From assembly GCF_008801715.1 (NCBI RefSeq), contig NZ_VZPG01000005.1:124001-188000 (forward strand): a stretch of DNA of 64,000 nt, given 5' to 3'. The notes below the pieces were generated by a model. The model had not been told where the DNA came from. It saw only the letters and a program-made list of their open reading frames with translations, and ran no database searches. Each line of letters begins with the position of its first letter. Within the stretch, counting starts at the first letter, position 1. The DNA is from Pseudochrobactrum saccharolyticum (GTDB lineage: Bacteria; Pseudomonadota; Alphaproteobacteria; Rhizobiales; Rhizobiaceae). Positions 55,405 to 64,000 of the stretch are shown in pieces. The translations under genes were made by a program, and so were the position numbers.

Positions 55405-56394
55405 ATGGACACACAAACGCTTAATCACCGCACAACACCAAAACTGGTTACAGTTTTCGGTGGTTCAGGTTTTGTAGGGCGTCATGTGGTTGATGCACTG
55501 GCACGGCGCGGTTACCGTGTGCGTGTTGCTGTGCGCAAGCCGGAAATTGCCTATTACATGCAGCCGCTTGGCAATATCGGTCAGATCCAGCTGGTACAGG
55601 CCAATATCCGCCATCGCTGGTCGGTTGAACGTGCAGTCAAAGGCGCGGATTATGTCGTTAATCTGGTTGGTATTCTTGCCGAAGGCGGCAAACAGCGTTT
55701 CAACACTGTTCATGCCATCGGTGCGAAACATGTGGCTGAAATTGCTGCCGCTGCCGGTCTGCCGCTACTGCATATGTCGGCACTCGGAGCAGATCTGAAA
55801 AGCGCATCCGAATATGCCCGCACCAAAGCAGAAGCAGAACGTCAGGTACTGAGCGTAAAGCCGGATGCGGTCATTCTGCGCCCGAGCGTGATTTTCGGCC
55901 CTGAAGACCAGTTCTTCAACAAATTCGCCAGCATGTCCCGTTTCTCCCCGTTCATGCCTCTGATCGGCGGCGGCAAGACCCAGTTCCAGCCGGTTTATGT
56001 CGGCGATGTGGCTGAAGTGATTGCCCGTGCGGTTGAGGGTAAATTGCAGGCAGGTAAGGCCTATGAGCTGGGTGGTGCGGAAGTGCTGACCCTGCGTCGT
56101 TGTATGGAAATTTCGCTGGAAGTGATCGGCCGCAAACGCGCTTTCATCAACCTGCCTTGGTGGGTTGCCAGTCTGCAGGGCAAAATTCTCGGCCTGTTGC
56201 CAAACCCGCCGCTGACCAGCGACCATGTTAAATTGCTGAAGAGCAATAATGTGGTTTCGCAGGAAGCTGCGGATGCTGACCTGACACTGGAAGGTCTGGG
56301 CATCAAACCACAGGCAATTGATGCAATCCTGCCGTCTTACCTCTGGCGCTACCGTGTACTGGGTCAGTATGACAAGGCAAGCCTTGCCCGCTAA
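55405..56394 (+). CDS. Complex I NDUFA9-family NAD(P)-binding protein
   Basis: A 329-residue atypical SDR. VTVFGGSGFVGRHVVDALARRGYRVR is the Rossmann motif, then YVVNLVGIL, and YARTKAEAERQV with VILRPSVIFGPEDQF. This pattern is that of the mitochondrial complex I subunit NDUFA9 and its alphaproteobacterial relatives, which may assist NADH dehydrogenase assembly or bind quinone-related cofactors. AGGAG lies upstream of ATG 55405. It converges on uppP. Confidence 0.9.
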   Translation: MDTQTLNHRTTPKLVTVFGGSGFVGRHVVDALARRGYRVRVAVRKPEIAYYMQPLGNIGQIQLVQANIRHRWSVERAVKGADYVVNLVGILAEGGKQRFNTVHAIGAKHVAEIAAAAGLPLLHMSALGADLKSASEYARTKAEAERQVLSVKPDAVILRPSVIFGPEDQFFNKFASMSRFSPFMPLIGGGKTQFQPVYVGDVAEVIARAVEGKLQAGKAYELGGAEVLTLRRCMEISLEVIGRKRAFINLPWWVASLQGKILGLLPNPPLTSDHVKLLKSNNVVSQEAADADLTLEGLGIKPQAIDAILPSYLWRYRVLGQYDKASLAR

Positions 56395-56417
56395 AACGGC
56401 CATAAACTGAATACAAT

Positions 56418-56440
56418 AAAGGCCCCTCGCGGGGCCTTTT
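56418..56440. terminator. Bidirectional terminator before uppP end
   Basis: AAAGGCCCC (56418-56426) and GGGGCCTTT (56431-56439) with loop TCGC. Confidence 0.9.
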
Positions 56441-56460
56441 CTGTTTCTGATATTGGAAGC

Positions 56461-57267
56461 TTAACCCCAGACCATCAACGCGGCCAGACCGGCAGAGCCC
56501 ACAATCAAACGCCACCAGGCAAACAATGCAAAACCGTGGCGGGATACATAATCCAGCAAATAACGCACAACAATCACACCGGAGATGAAAGCCGCAACAA
56601 AGCCGATACCAATCTGCGTCAGATCATTCGTTGAGAGCAGCGCATGATTTTTATAGAGATCATAGGCAAAAGCACCGGCCATTGTCGGCATTGCCAGAAA
56701 GAACGAAAATTCCGCTGCGGAGCGCTTATCCGAGCCCATCAGCAGCGCCCCGACGATGGTCGAACCGGAACGGGACACTCCCGGTATCATTGCCAAGCAC
56801 TGCACAAGGCCGATCATAAAGCACATTTTCAGCGGATATTGCGTCACATCATTATAACGCGGTCGCAACGGCAGCCGATCTACCCACAGAAGAACAAACC
56901 CGCCGAGAATCAGCATCGAGCAGACCAGCACCGGCGTTTCAAACAAAACCTGTTTGATATAACTATGTGCCAGCGCACCGATCACGGCAGCCGGTAAAAA
57001 GGCCAGTATGATTCCGGTTGCAAAACGCCTTGCACCCGCATCCCGCGGCAGATCAGTCAGCAGCTTCCACAAACGGCCGAAATAAACACTCAGGATTGCG
57101 AGAATAGCACCAAGCTGAATCAGCACCTCAAAAGTACGGCCGGTTGATTCAAAGCCAAGAAAGTATCCTGCCAGCAAAAGATGGCCTGTAGACGACACCG
57201 GCAGAAACTCTGTCAAACCTTCCAGAAGACCGAGAATCGCAGCCTCAAATATTGCCCATGCGTCCAT
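56461..57267 (-). CDS. uppP: Undecaprenyl-diphosphatase
   Basis: A 268-residue inner-membrane phosphatase that recycles the C55 lipid carrier for peptidoglycan. The catalytic motifs [14 protein letters not shown] (residues 16-29) and [17 protein letters not shown] are intact, with about eight membrane segments. Overproduction of such enzymes gives bacitracin tolerance (older name bacA). It shares a long divergent gap with the GST gene. Confidence 0.96.
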   Translation of the reverse strand: MDAWAIFEAAILGLLEGLTEFLPVSSTGHLLLAGYFLGFESTGRTFEVLIQLGAILAILSVYFGRLWKLLTDLPRDAGARRFATGIILAFLPAAVIGALAHSYIKQVLFETPVLVCSMLILGGFVLLWVDRLPLRPRYNDVTQYPLKMCFMIGLVQCLAMIPGVSRSGSTIVGALLMGSDKRSAAEFSFFLAMPTMAGAFAYDLYKNHALLSTNDLTQIGIGFVAAFISGVIVVRYLLDYVSRHGFALFAWWRLIVGSAGLAALMVWG

Positions 57268-57720
57268 AATGCTGAATACCTTTGTCTGCGTTATATAAAT
57301 ATTGCCGCCGGTCCGGATAGATTTTAAATGTCGGAATTAAACGGACATTATGTCTGTGAACCGGAAATATGCTGAAAAACAATCTCACCGCCATAAATTC
57401 AGCCTGTTGAAATGTTTTTACTCACAATGCAATGCATCTTTATGTAACTCACCCGTCCTAACCAATTATTTATAGGAAGCATGTATAATTACGCAAAATG
57501 CTCTACAACCGCATTTTTATTGCGTCTGCTGTTTTAAATCTAACTCCTCGTCTGCCGCTCAGGCTTAACGCTCTGCCGGACCGGAACCTTCTTTAAGGTC
57601 TGACTCTTTTGCAGGTCGGCTACAAGCTGGCAGATTATTCAGTCCGATTACCGGCTTACCGGTGGCAAAGTTTCAGACCATGCCGCTTCCAAGCCACACC
57701 TGAAAGTACTATCGAACCAT
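57268..57720. other. Divergent gap between uppP and the GST gene
   Basis: A 453-base region that must hold both promoters. The uppP side is AT-rich. A short ACCGG-CTTA-CCGGT hairpin lies at 57650-57663. I find no gene or known RNA. Confidence 0.5.
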
Positions 57721-58413
57721 ATGCTCACGCTGTTTCACCATCCGATGTCTACAACCTCCCGTTATGTCCGTCTGATTCTCAATGAATATGGTGTGGAATC
57801 GGAAATGATTGAGGAACGTCCGTGGTCACGCAGAAAAGAATTTCTGGCACTCAATCCGGCCGGAACTCTGCCGGTTTTGCTGGCCGAAAATGACTGGCCG
57901 GTTGTCGGTGCCACAGTTATTGCGGAATATATGGATGAGACCCGTGGCGCGCTGAAGCGCAATCGCCGTCTGCTGCCGGAAACGCCGATGGAGCGCGCCG
58001 AAGTGCGCCGTCTCGTCGACTGGTTTCTGATTAAATTTGAAAATGAAGTTACACGTCATCTTGCCCGTGAACGCGTGTTCAAGTTGCAGATGTCGCAGGA
58101 AATGGGCTCATCAGCACCGGATTCCACAGCAATCCGCGCTGCCCGTTCCAATATCCGCCAGCATCTGCGTTATACAGACTGGCTGGCCGCAACCCGCAAC
58201 TGGCTGGCCGGTGATACGCCAAGTTATGCCGATATGGCAGCAGCTGCCGGTATTTCCATTCTCGATTATCTGGGGGAGATTGAGTGGGCAGAACACCGCG
58301 CAACCCGCGAATGGTATGCGCGCATGAAATCCCGTCCTTCTTTCCGTCCGCTTCTCGCTGATCGTGTGCGCGGCATTTTTCCGGCATCCCATTATGGCGA
58401 CCTCGACTTCTGA
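57721..58413 (+). CDS. Glutathione S-transferase family protein
   Basis: A 230-residue protein. The N-terminal thioredoxin-like domain has HHPMSTTSRYVRLILNEYG and LNPAGTLPVLLAENDWPVVGATVIAEYMDE, the G-site region. The C-terminal helical domain has SYADMAAAAGISILDYLGEI. The exact class and substrate are unclear. No classical ribosome-binding site is seen. It overlaps queG by 20 bases. Confidence 0.88.
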   Translation: MLTLFHHPMSTTSRYVRLILNEYGVESEMIEERPWSRRKEFLALNPAGTLPVLLAENDWPVVGATVIAEYMDETRGALKRNRRLLPETPMERAEVRRLVDWFLIKFENEVTRHLARERVFKLQMSQEMGSSAPDSTAIRAARSNIRQHLRYTDWLAATRNWLAGDTPSYADMAAAAGISILDYLGEIEWAEHRATREWYARMKSRPSFRPLLADRVRGIFPASHYGDLDF

Positions 58414-59593
58414 TCGCGCACCAAAGAAACCTCTGCCGAAAAGCGATGAGCCTCCTGCTGTCCGTCTGAAGCGCTTCTTAATGGAAGAAGCCGCAGCGGT
58501 CGGTTTTGACGTTGTGGCTATTACGACGCCGGACGCCATTCCGCAGGCACCGCAGCGGTTGCGCTATTTTCTCGATCATGGCCGCCACGGCTCCATGGAA
58601 TGGCTGGAAGAAACGGCTGACCGGCGCTCAAATCCGTCTGAGCTTTGGCATGAAGTGCGCTCCATCGTCATGCTGGCGATGAATTACGGCCCTGACCACG
58701 ACCCGCGTGACTTACAAAGCAAAAAAGACTGCGGGGCGATCTCGGTCTATGCGCAGAACCGCGATTATCACGATATTATCAAAGGCAAGCTCAAACATAT
58801 GGCCAGCCGCTTTGCGGCACGAACCGGCCATGAGGTGAAAGTCTTTGTCGATACGGCTCCGGTGATGGAAAAACCGCTGGCAGTTTCCGCAGGCATGGGC
58901 TGGCAGGGTAAACATACTAATATGGTGAGCCGCGAATATGGCTCATGGCTGTTTCTCGGCTCGATTTTTACCACTGCGGATCTGGAACCCGATCGTGCTG
59001 GCAAAGACAGTTGCGGCAAATGCCGCGCCTGTCTTGATGCCTGCCCGACAGATGCCTTTCCCGCCCCCTATCAGATTGATGCGCGGCGCTGTATTTCCTA
59101 TCTCACCATCGAGAACAAAGGCCCTATCCCGCACGAATTTCGCACCATGATGGGCAACCGTATCTATGGTTGTGATGACTGTCTGTCGGCCTGTCCGTGG
59201 AACAAATTCGCGCAGGTCTCCAGAGAGGCCAAACTACAAGCACGGGAGGAGCTGAAAGAACCGGCTCTTGATACTCTGCTGCAACTCGATGATCCCGCTT
59301 TCCGCACCCTCTTCAGTGGTTCGCCGGTCAAGCGGATCGGGCGTGACCGCTTTATCCGCAACGTTCTGATTGCAGTCGGGAATTCAGATAATCCGGCCTA
59401 TCTCCCAATGATTGAACAATTGCTGAATGATCCCGCACCGGTAACACGCGGGGCTGCTGTCTGGGCACTATCTCAACTGGCTGATGAACAAGAATTTCGG
59501 CATCAGAAAAACCAGCACCTTCCCCTTGAACAAGACGCGGAAGTGATCGAAGAATGGCTGACTGCCGCAGCGCAAATTGAGAGAAACAAATAA
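58394..59593 (+). CDS. queG: Epoxyqueuosine reductase
   Basis: A 399-residue cobalamin-dependent iron-sulfur enzyme that makes queuosine in tRNA from epoxyqueuosine. ATG 58394, inside the end of the GST gene, gives a normal length. Two [4Fe-4S] motifs are present: CGKCRACLDACP and CDDCLSACPW. DTAPVMEKPLAVSAGMGWQGKHTN is the QueG signature with the catalytic Asp. The C-terminus has HEAT-like helices that bind the tRNA. The TAA stop overlaps the next start as TAATG. Confidence 0.95.
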   Translation: MATSTSDRAPKKPLPKSDEPPAVRLKRFLMEEAAAVGFDVVAITTPDAIPQAPQRLRYFLDHGRHGSMEWLEETADRRSNPSELWHEVRSIVMLAMNYGPDHDPRDLQSKKDCGAISVYAQNRDYHDIIKGKLKHMASRFAARTGHEVKVFVDTAPVMEKPLAVSAGMGWQGKHTNMVSREYGSWLFLGSIFTTADLEPDRAGKDSCGKCRACLDACPTDAFPAPYQIDARRCISYLTIENKGPIPHEFRTMMGNRIYGCDDCLSACPWNKFAQVSREAKLQAREELKEPALDTLLQLDDPAFRTLFSGSPVKRIGRDRFIRNVLIAVGNSDNPAYLPMIEQLLNDPAPVTRGAAVWALSQLADEQEFRHQKNQHLPLEQDAEVIEEWLTAAAQIERNK

Positions 59594-60504
59594 TGCATAT
59601 TTTTCTGTTCGGCTCCGGCTATTCCGCTCATTATTTTATCGAAGCACTCAAGCAAAATCCGGCAGCAAAAATCAGCTCAATCACCGGAACTGTCCGCCGT
59701 CCGGAACAGGCAGAGATTTTACGCAAAAACGGTATCACACCTGTTTTCTTTGATGCGGAACAAGGCCTCAGCGCAGCATTGCGCGATGAATTGCAACAGG
59801 CAACCCATATCGTCTCGTCTGTCGCGCCATTAACCGGCAGCGCGGATGAAACAGACCCGATCCTGCGCCTCATGCCGGAAGGCCTGCCCTATCACGCGCC
59901 GAATGCGCGTTTCATCAGCTATCTGTCCACCATCGGTGTTTACGGCGATTATCAGGGCGCATGGGTGGATGAAACATCGGAGTTAAAACCGCTTTCTGCC
60001 CGCTCTGCCGCCCGTGTGACCGCCGAAAAGGAATGGCTGGCGCAGGTAGAAGGCACAGATATCGCCTGTGCCATATTACGGATTGCCGGAATTTACGGCC
60101 CGTCTTTTCAGGGGCAGGCACGCAATGCTCTGGCCAATATCAAACAAGGTCGCGCCCATCGCCTGATTAAAAAAGACCATGTTTTCAACCGTATTCATGT
60201 GGAAGATATTGGCGGTGCATTGGCACATCTGGCGCTGAACAATCAGGGCGGCATTTATAATCTTGCCGATGATGAACCGGCACCGGCACATGAAATCATC
60301 TCCTATGCCGCAGAATTGCTGGGTGTTACTCCGCCTCCGGCCGTCGATTATGAAACGGCTGAGCTTTCTCCGATGGCGCGCTCTTTTTATCAGGAATGCA
60401 AACGGGCTTCCAATGCCGCATTGAAAGCAACCGGCTATCAGTTGCTTTATCCGGATTATCGGACAGGGCTGAAAAATCTTCTGCAAAGCGGCGAAGGGCT
60501 CTGA
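59593..60504 (+). CDS. Atypical SDR (YeeZ-like) NAD(P)-binding protein
   Basis: A 303-residue extended SDR. The N-terminus HIFLFGSGYSAHYFIEAL has a modified GxGxxG motif. FISYLSTIGVYGDYQGAWVDE and CAILRIAGIYGP resemble YeeZ-type epimerase-like proteins. The usual YxxxK is replaced by other residues (AARVTAEKEW region), so catalysis may differ. It starts within the queG stop, so it is translationally coupled. Confidence 0.83.
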   Translation: MHIFLFGSGYSAHYFIEALKQNPAAKISSITGTVRRPEQAEILRKNGITPVFFDAEQGLSAALRDELQQATHIVSSVAPLTGSADETDPILRLMPEGLPYHAPNARFISYLSTIGVYGDYQGAWVDETSELKPLSARSAARVTAEKEWLAQVEGTDIACAILRIAGIYGPSFQGQARNALANIKQGRAHRLIKKDHVFNRIHVEDIGGALAHLALNNQGGIYNLADDEPAPAHEIISYAAELLGVTPPPAVDYETAELSPMARSFYQECKRASNAALKATGYQLLYPDYRTGLKNLLQSGEGL

Positions 60505-60596
60505 ACCCGCCGCGACTGTGATATTTTTACGCTTGTCAGCCAAGGCAACTCAGTCGATGCTGTCCGCGAATTTATAAATGACCGGAACCTGTTCTG

Positions 60597-61607
60597 ATGA
60601 CGTTTCGCCCCCGTATATTATCCGCATTGTTTTTAAGAGTTGGACTGGCTGTTGCCATTTCAGGCAGTGCATTATTCTCCGCACAGGCTGATGCACCGGC
60701 CAAACAGGCTTTTGGCTCGGTCAAACTACCGTCAGTCACTGCACCGGAATCCTACGGCTTCTATTCCAAAGGCTGCATCAGCGGTGCGGTTGCATTGCCG
60801 GTTGACGGGCCAAACTGGCAGGTTATGCGCCTGTCCCGTAACCGCAACTGGGGACACCCGAACCTGATTGCACTTCTGGAGAAACTCTCCCGCGATAGTG
60901 CTAAAACCGGCTGGAACGGCTTGCTGGTCGGGGACATTTCCCAGCCACGCGGCGGCCCTATGCTCACCGGCCATGCCTCCCATCAGGTCGGGCTGGATGC
61001 TGATATCTGGCTGACGCCGATGCCAAACCGCCGTTTCACCAATCAGGAGCGTGAGGATGTGAGCGCGGTTTCCATGCTCAAAGCAAATTCTCTCTATGTG
61101 GATCAGAACAAATGGACGCCGTCACGCACGGCACTGCTCAAACATGCGGCCGGCTATCCGGAAGTAGAGCGGCTTTTTGTGCATCCCGGCATTAAAAAAC
61201 AACTCTGTGAAACCGTAACCGGTGACCGCAGCTGGCTGGCTAAAGTGCGCCCTTACTGGGGGCACCATTATCATTTCCATGTGCGTCTGCGCTGTCAGGC
61301 CGGATCACCGGACTGCAAACCGCAGGAACCGACGGGCAAAGATGACGGTTGCGGCAAATCCCTCGACTGGTGGTTTACTGACGAGCCGTGGAAACCGGCA
61401 AAACCTGCCAAACCCGGTGAGAAACCAAAGCCGCCCAAAATCATGATGGTCTCGCAACTGCCGCAGGCCTGCGCATCCCTACTGAATGCACCGGCTCCGG
61501 CTTCCGTGCAAGACGTGACTTTTGGCCTGAAGAAAGGCGGCAATGCCAGCGCCTTTGCACCGGAACAAGCACCGGCCTCTGTGCCATTGCCCGCGCAGAA
61601 ACCGTAA
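60597..61607 (+). CDS. mepA: Penicillin-insensitive murein endopeptidase
   Basis: A 336-residue periplasmic zinc peptidase that cuts peptidoglycan cross-links. A signal peptide ends near SAQADAPA. LTGHASHQVGLDADIWL carries zinc His and Asp, and WGHHYHFHVRLRC the remaining His ligands. Cys pairs typical of MepA are visible. The C-terminus adds about 60 Pro/Ala/Lys-rich residues. It is preceded by a 92-base gap after the SDR. Confidence 0.94.
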   Translation: MTFRPRILSALFLRVGLAVAISGSALFSAQADAPAKQAFGSVKLPSVTAPESYGFYSKGCISGAVALPVDGPNWQVMRLSRNRNWGHPNLIALLEKLSRDSAKTGWNGLLVGDISQPRGGPMLTGHASHQVGLDADIWLTPMPNRRFTNQEREDVSAVSMLKANSLYVDQNKWTPSRTALLKHAAGYPEVERLFVHPGIKKQLCETVTGDRSWLAKVRPYWGHHYHFHVRLRCQAGSPDCKPQEPTGKDDGCGKSLDWWFTDEPWKPAKPAKPGEKPKPPKIMMVSQLPQACASLLNAPAPASVQDVTFGLKKGGNASAFAPEQAPASVPLPAQKP

Positions 61608-61759
61608 TCGCAAAATCTGTCACACTATTGCGCTTTTCTTCAACCAGCGCATCCGATATAGAATTAAAACGATTTAGAGGCAGAGCAGACAGCAATCATC
61701 GCTTGGCTCTTTCTCTGCAACAATAAAACAAACATTCAGAGTGAGAAGCAGTATTAACA

Positions 61760-62773
61760 ATGCCTAATATCGATCCGAACTTTGTTTTTCCTGTCCTTAT
61801 CGGTGATATCGGCGGCACCAATGCCCGCTTTGCTATTCTGGTTGATTCCTACGCGGAGCCAAAAGAATTTCCGGTTCTGCTGACCAAAGATTTCGCAACG
61901 CTGGAAGATGCAATCCAGACTGTTGTTCTGGATCACACATCCATCCAGCCGCGCTCGGCAGTGATTGCCATTGCCGGTCCAGTCGAAGGCGATGAAATTC
62001 CGCTCACCAATTGCCAGTGGGTTGTGAAGCCGCGCCAGATGATGGAACGCTTCAACCTGCAGGACATCACCGTCCTCAATGATTTTGAAGCACAGGCACT
62101 GGCCGTTGTCTCCCTCGACGATCACCATCTGGAAAATATCGGCGGTGCAGCCGCTCATCCGAACGGCAAACGTGTGGTTCTGGGGCCCGGCACAGGGCTT
62201 GGTGTTGCAGGTCTGATCCGCTCGCGCCAGACATGGGTTCCGGTTCCGGGTGAAGGCGGCCATGTGGATTTTGGCCCGCGCTCTGAGCGCGATCTGCAGA
62301 TTTTTCCGTTTATTGAAAAGATTGACGGCCGTGTTTCTGCAGAGCAGCTGCTTTGCGGACGTGGTTTGCAGCATATTTACAAGGCAATCTGTCAGGCCGA
62401 TGGTGTAAAACCGTCCCTCGTTACACCGGCTGAAATTACCGATGCGGCGCTGGACAAAAGCAATGCACAGGCTGTTGAAACTTTAGAGCTTTTCGTGATC
62501 TATCTCGGCCGTCTCGCCGGTGATCTTGCCCTGATTTTCATGGCACATGGCGGCGTTTATCTGTCAGGGGGCATTCCGCAGCGCATTATTTCCGCCTTGC
62601 GTACCGGCAGTTTCCGCGCTGCTTTTGAAGATAAAGCACCGCATCAGCTGATCCTCAAATCCATCCCTGTCTATGTCATCACCCATCCGCTGGCAGCTAT
62701 TGCAGGGCTTTCTGCCTATGCACGTACCCCTGCCCGTTTTGACATTCACACAGACGGCCGCCGCTGGCGCTGA
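61760..62773 (+). CDS. glk: Glucokinase
   Basis: A 337-residue ROK-unrelated glucokinase of the E. coli Glk type, phosphorylating glucose. [17 protein letters not shown] is the phosphate-1 motif, [13 protein letters not shown] holds the catalytic Asp, [12 protein letters not shown] and [12 protein letters not shown] bind sugar and phosphate, and [10 protein letters not shown] is the adenosine motif. AGTGAGAAG lies upstream. A hairpin follows the stop. Confidence 0.95.
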   Translation: MPNIDPNFVFPVLIGDIGGTNARFAILVDSYAEPKEFPVLLTKDFATLEDAIQTVVLDHTSIQPRSAVIAIAGPVEGDEIPLTNCQWVVKPRQMMERFNLQDITVLNDFEAQALAVVSLDDHHLENIGGAAAHPNGKRVVLGPGTGLGVAGLIRSRQTWVPVPGEGGHVDFGPRSERDLQIFPFIEKIDGRVSAEQLLCGRGLQHIYKAICQADGVKPSLVTPAEITDAALDKSNAQAVETLELFVIYLGRLAGDLALIFMAHGGVYLSGGIPQRIISALRTGSFRAAFEDKAPHQLILKSIPVYVITHPLAAIAGLSAYARTPARFDIHTDGRRWR

Positions 62774-62776
62774 TTT

Positions 62777-62820
62777 CCAGAGCGGTTTGTATTCAGATTA
62801 GATTACCGTGTTCGCTCTGG
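62777..62820 (+). other. Hairpin after glk
   Basis: CCAGAGCG (62777-62784) pairs with CGCTCTGG (62813-62820), followed by ATTCTTT. A weak terminator is possible. Confidence 0.45.
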
Positions 62821-62873
62821 ATTCTTTAGTGGCCGCATTATCACAGCCGCCAAATAATAAGTCATAAACCTTA

Positions 62874-62906
62874 TTGACCATGCTTTCGCGCAAAGAGCAT
62901 GGTCAA
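62874..62906. other. 11-bp perfect inverted repeat before the ABC exporter gene
   Basis: TTGACCATGCT and AGCATGGTCAA surround an 11-base loop, about 95 bases before the ABC gene. TTGACCATGCTTT also occurs near 44137 without the second arm. Confidence 0.5.
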
Positions 62907-63000
62907 ATGCTTTATACAGCTTTATAGAAAAGGAATGACGACAGGCGCAACAAACCCTGCCGATGCTTACAGATAACCAGCAGCAGGATTTTCCCTGACC

Positions 63001-64000
63001 GTGACTTTATTTAAAAAGAAAAAAAAGATTGATCCCGCAGAGACCACACAGATGATCCGTCGTGTGCTTTCTGAAAATTTTTCCGATCACAAATTATCCT
63101 ATGCCAAAGCCATTGCCGGTTCCCTGATGATTTCCGGCGCTACCGTTTTTGTCGGCTATATTATGCGCGATGTCATTAATGACATTTTCTACAAGCAGCG
63201 CGCCGATCTGATCGCCTATATTGCCGGTTCTATCCTGCTCGCTTTTGTTTTGCGCGGGTTGGGCAGCTATATTCAGGCGGTACAACTGGCCAAGATCGGT
63301 AACAATCTGGCCGCGATCTATCAGAAACGTGTCTTCGCCCATCTGATGAAGCTGGGGCTGAATTTCTATAATGATCACCGCTCCGGTCATCTGGCAGCGC
63401 AGATCAATCAGAATATCGGCGGTATGCGCGATCTGATGAATATGACAATCACATCGCTGGCGCGTGATGCCGTGATGCTGGTCGGCCTGATCTGTATCAT
63501 GGTCTATCAGGAACCGTATTTATCGCTTTATTCGCTGCTGATTGCACCGCCGCTGATTCTGACCGTGACCTATGTGTCACGCCGTATCCGCACAGTGACG
63601 CGTGAGGTTGTGCATCTGAACTCCCATCTGCTCGGTGCCATGCAGGAAACCACGCAGGGCATCGCCATTGTGAAAGCCTTCACGATGGAAGATCAGCTGC
63701 GCGGCAAAATCAACGGGCTGATCGAACTGGCTGAAACCCGTTCCAACAAAATTGCCAGCGTTTCCGAGCGTGTAACTCCGATTTCCGAAATTCTCGCCGG
63801 TATCGCTATCGCGTCCGTCATTGCTTATGCCGGTTACCGCGCCATCGCTGAGCAGCAGCCACCCGGCACAATGTTCGCCTTCATCACTTCGATGATGCTG
63901 GCCTATGACCCTGCGCGCCGCCTTGCGCGTCTGCAGGTCAGTCTGGAACGTGCGCTCGTCAATGCCCGTATGATCTATGAAATTCTTGATCTGCAACCGG
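63001..64000 (+). CDS. MsbA-like ABC exporter, N-terminal part (3' end outside window)
   Basis: The frame starts at GTG 63001 (MTLFKKKKKIDPAETTQMIRR) and stays open to the window edge; 333 residues are visible. They match the six-helix membrane domain of type IV half-exporters: LNFYNDHRSGHLAAQINQNI, LGAMQETTQGIAIVKAFTMED (the coupling region) and VTPISEILAGIAIASVIAYAG. The nucleotide-binding domain lies beyond the edge. Relatives flip lipid A or other lipids; the substrate is unknown. The start has only a weak AGGA at a distance. Confidence 0.88.
   Translation, partial: MTLFKKKKKIDPAETTQMIRRVLSENFSDHKLSYAKAIAGSLMISGATVFVGYIMRDVINDIFYKQRADLIAYIAGSILLAFVLRGLGSYIQAVQLAKIGNNLAAIYQKRVFAHLMKLGLNFYNDHRSGHLAAQINQNIGGMRDLMNMTITSLARDAVMLVGLICIMVYQEPYLSLYSLLIAPPLILTVTYVSRRIRTVTREVVHLNSHLLGAMQETTQGIAIVKAFTMEDQLRGKINGLIELAETRSNKIASVSERVTPISEILAGIAIASVIAYAGYRAIAEQQPPGTMFAFITSMMLAYDPARRLARLQVSLERALVNARMIYEILDLQP

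Noticed and set aside
1-64000. CRISPR arrays, tRNA or rRNA genes, insertion sequences, prophage
   Set aside because: No regular spacer pattern, cloverleaf-type gene, transposase or phage gene was seen on either strand.

Overview
The window reads as a chromosomal segment of an alphaproteobacterium of the order Hyphomicrobiales, most like the Brucellaceae (Ochrobactrum/Brucella/Pseudochrobactrum relatives). This is inferred from recalled gene orders: rpmH-rnpA-yidC-engB-argB, dapD/dapE-truA-fmt-def-rmuC, lepA / NDUFA9-like gene / uppP, and queG-SDR-mepA-glk-ABC exporter. A drl-type MEP-pathway gene of the Brucella kind, an aa3 oxidase subunit IV and a three-gene pnt operon agree. Base composition looks moderate, below that of Brucella itself. 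No tRNA, rRNA, CRISPR array, insertion sequence or prophage was seen.

Layout. 1-4350: end of pbpC, then a methionine importer (metQ, metN, metI). 4370-6390: VOC protein, TPR lipoprotein and rpsU, all on the minus strand. 6936-12072: the sarcosine oxidase operon soxBDAG. 12256-16930: membrane hydrolase-like protein, MaoC dehydratase, HAD phosphatase, DXR-like reductoisomerase and an exported ClpP-like protein. 17187-20807: pntA1-pntA2-pntB and cytochrome aa3 subunit IV. 20999-29348: a FeeM/LuxI-fold acyltransferase, a GGDEF-EAL protein, an SDR, a class I amidotransferase, an omptin protease, and LacI and MarR regulators. 29584-35558: creatininase-like hydrolase, a His-rich COG0523 GTPase with a WD40 partner, an esterase, a DUF4105 protein and a RidA protein. 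35847-43893: rpmH, rnpA, yidC, engB, argB, an EamA transporter, a pyrimidine nucleotidase, a DUF817 protein and a LOG protein. 44271-53162: dapD, three tandem DUF680-like genes, dapE, a membrane protein, truA, a GNAT protein, fmt, def, rmuC and a SelT-like protein. 53333-64000: lepA, NDUFA9-like gene, uppP, GST, queG, SDR, mepA, glk and the start of an ABC exporter.

Most genes are housekeeping. They cover protein synthesis and maturation (rpmH, rpsU, fmt, def, truA, queG, lepA), membrane insertion (yidC), lysine/peptidoglycan precursors and wall work (dapD, dapE, uppP, mepA, pbpC), arginine synthesis (argB), one-carbon metabolism from sarcosine, and NADPH supply (pnt).

The most unusual signals are not new gene families. 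Two housekeeping genes, rpsU and argB, each carry short tandem copies of their own 3' end. Each copy ends in a stop codon and can form a small hairpin with compensating changes. A roughly 79-bp dispersed hairpin repeat has two copies with paired base changes. A 338-bp tandem triplication carries small exported proteins. An omptin with all four catalytic residues sits in an alphaproteobacterium. An exported ClpP-like protein keeps Ser and His but seems to lack the usual Asp.
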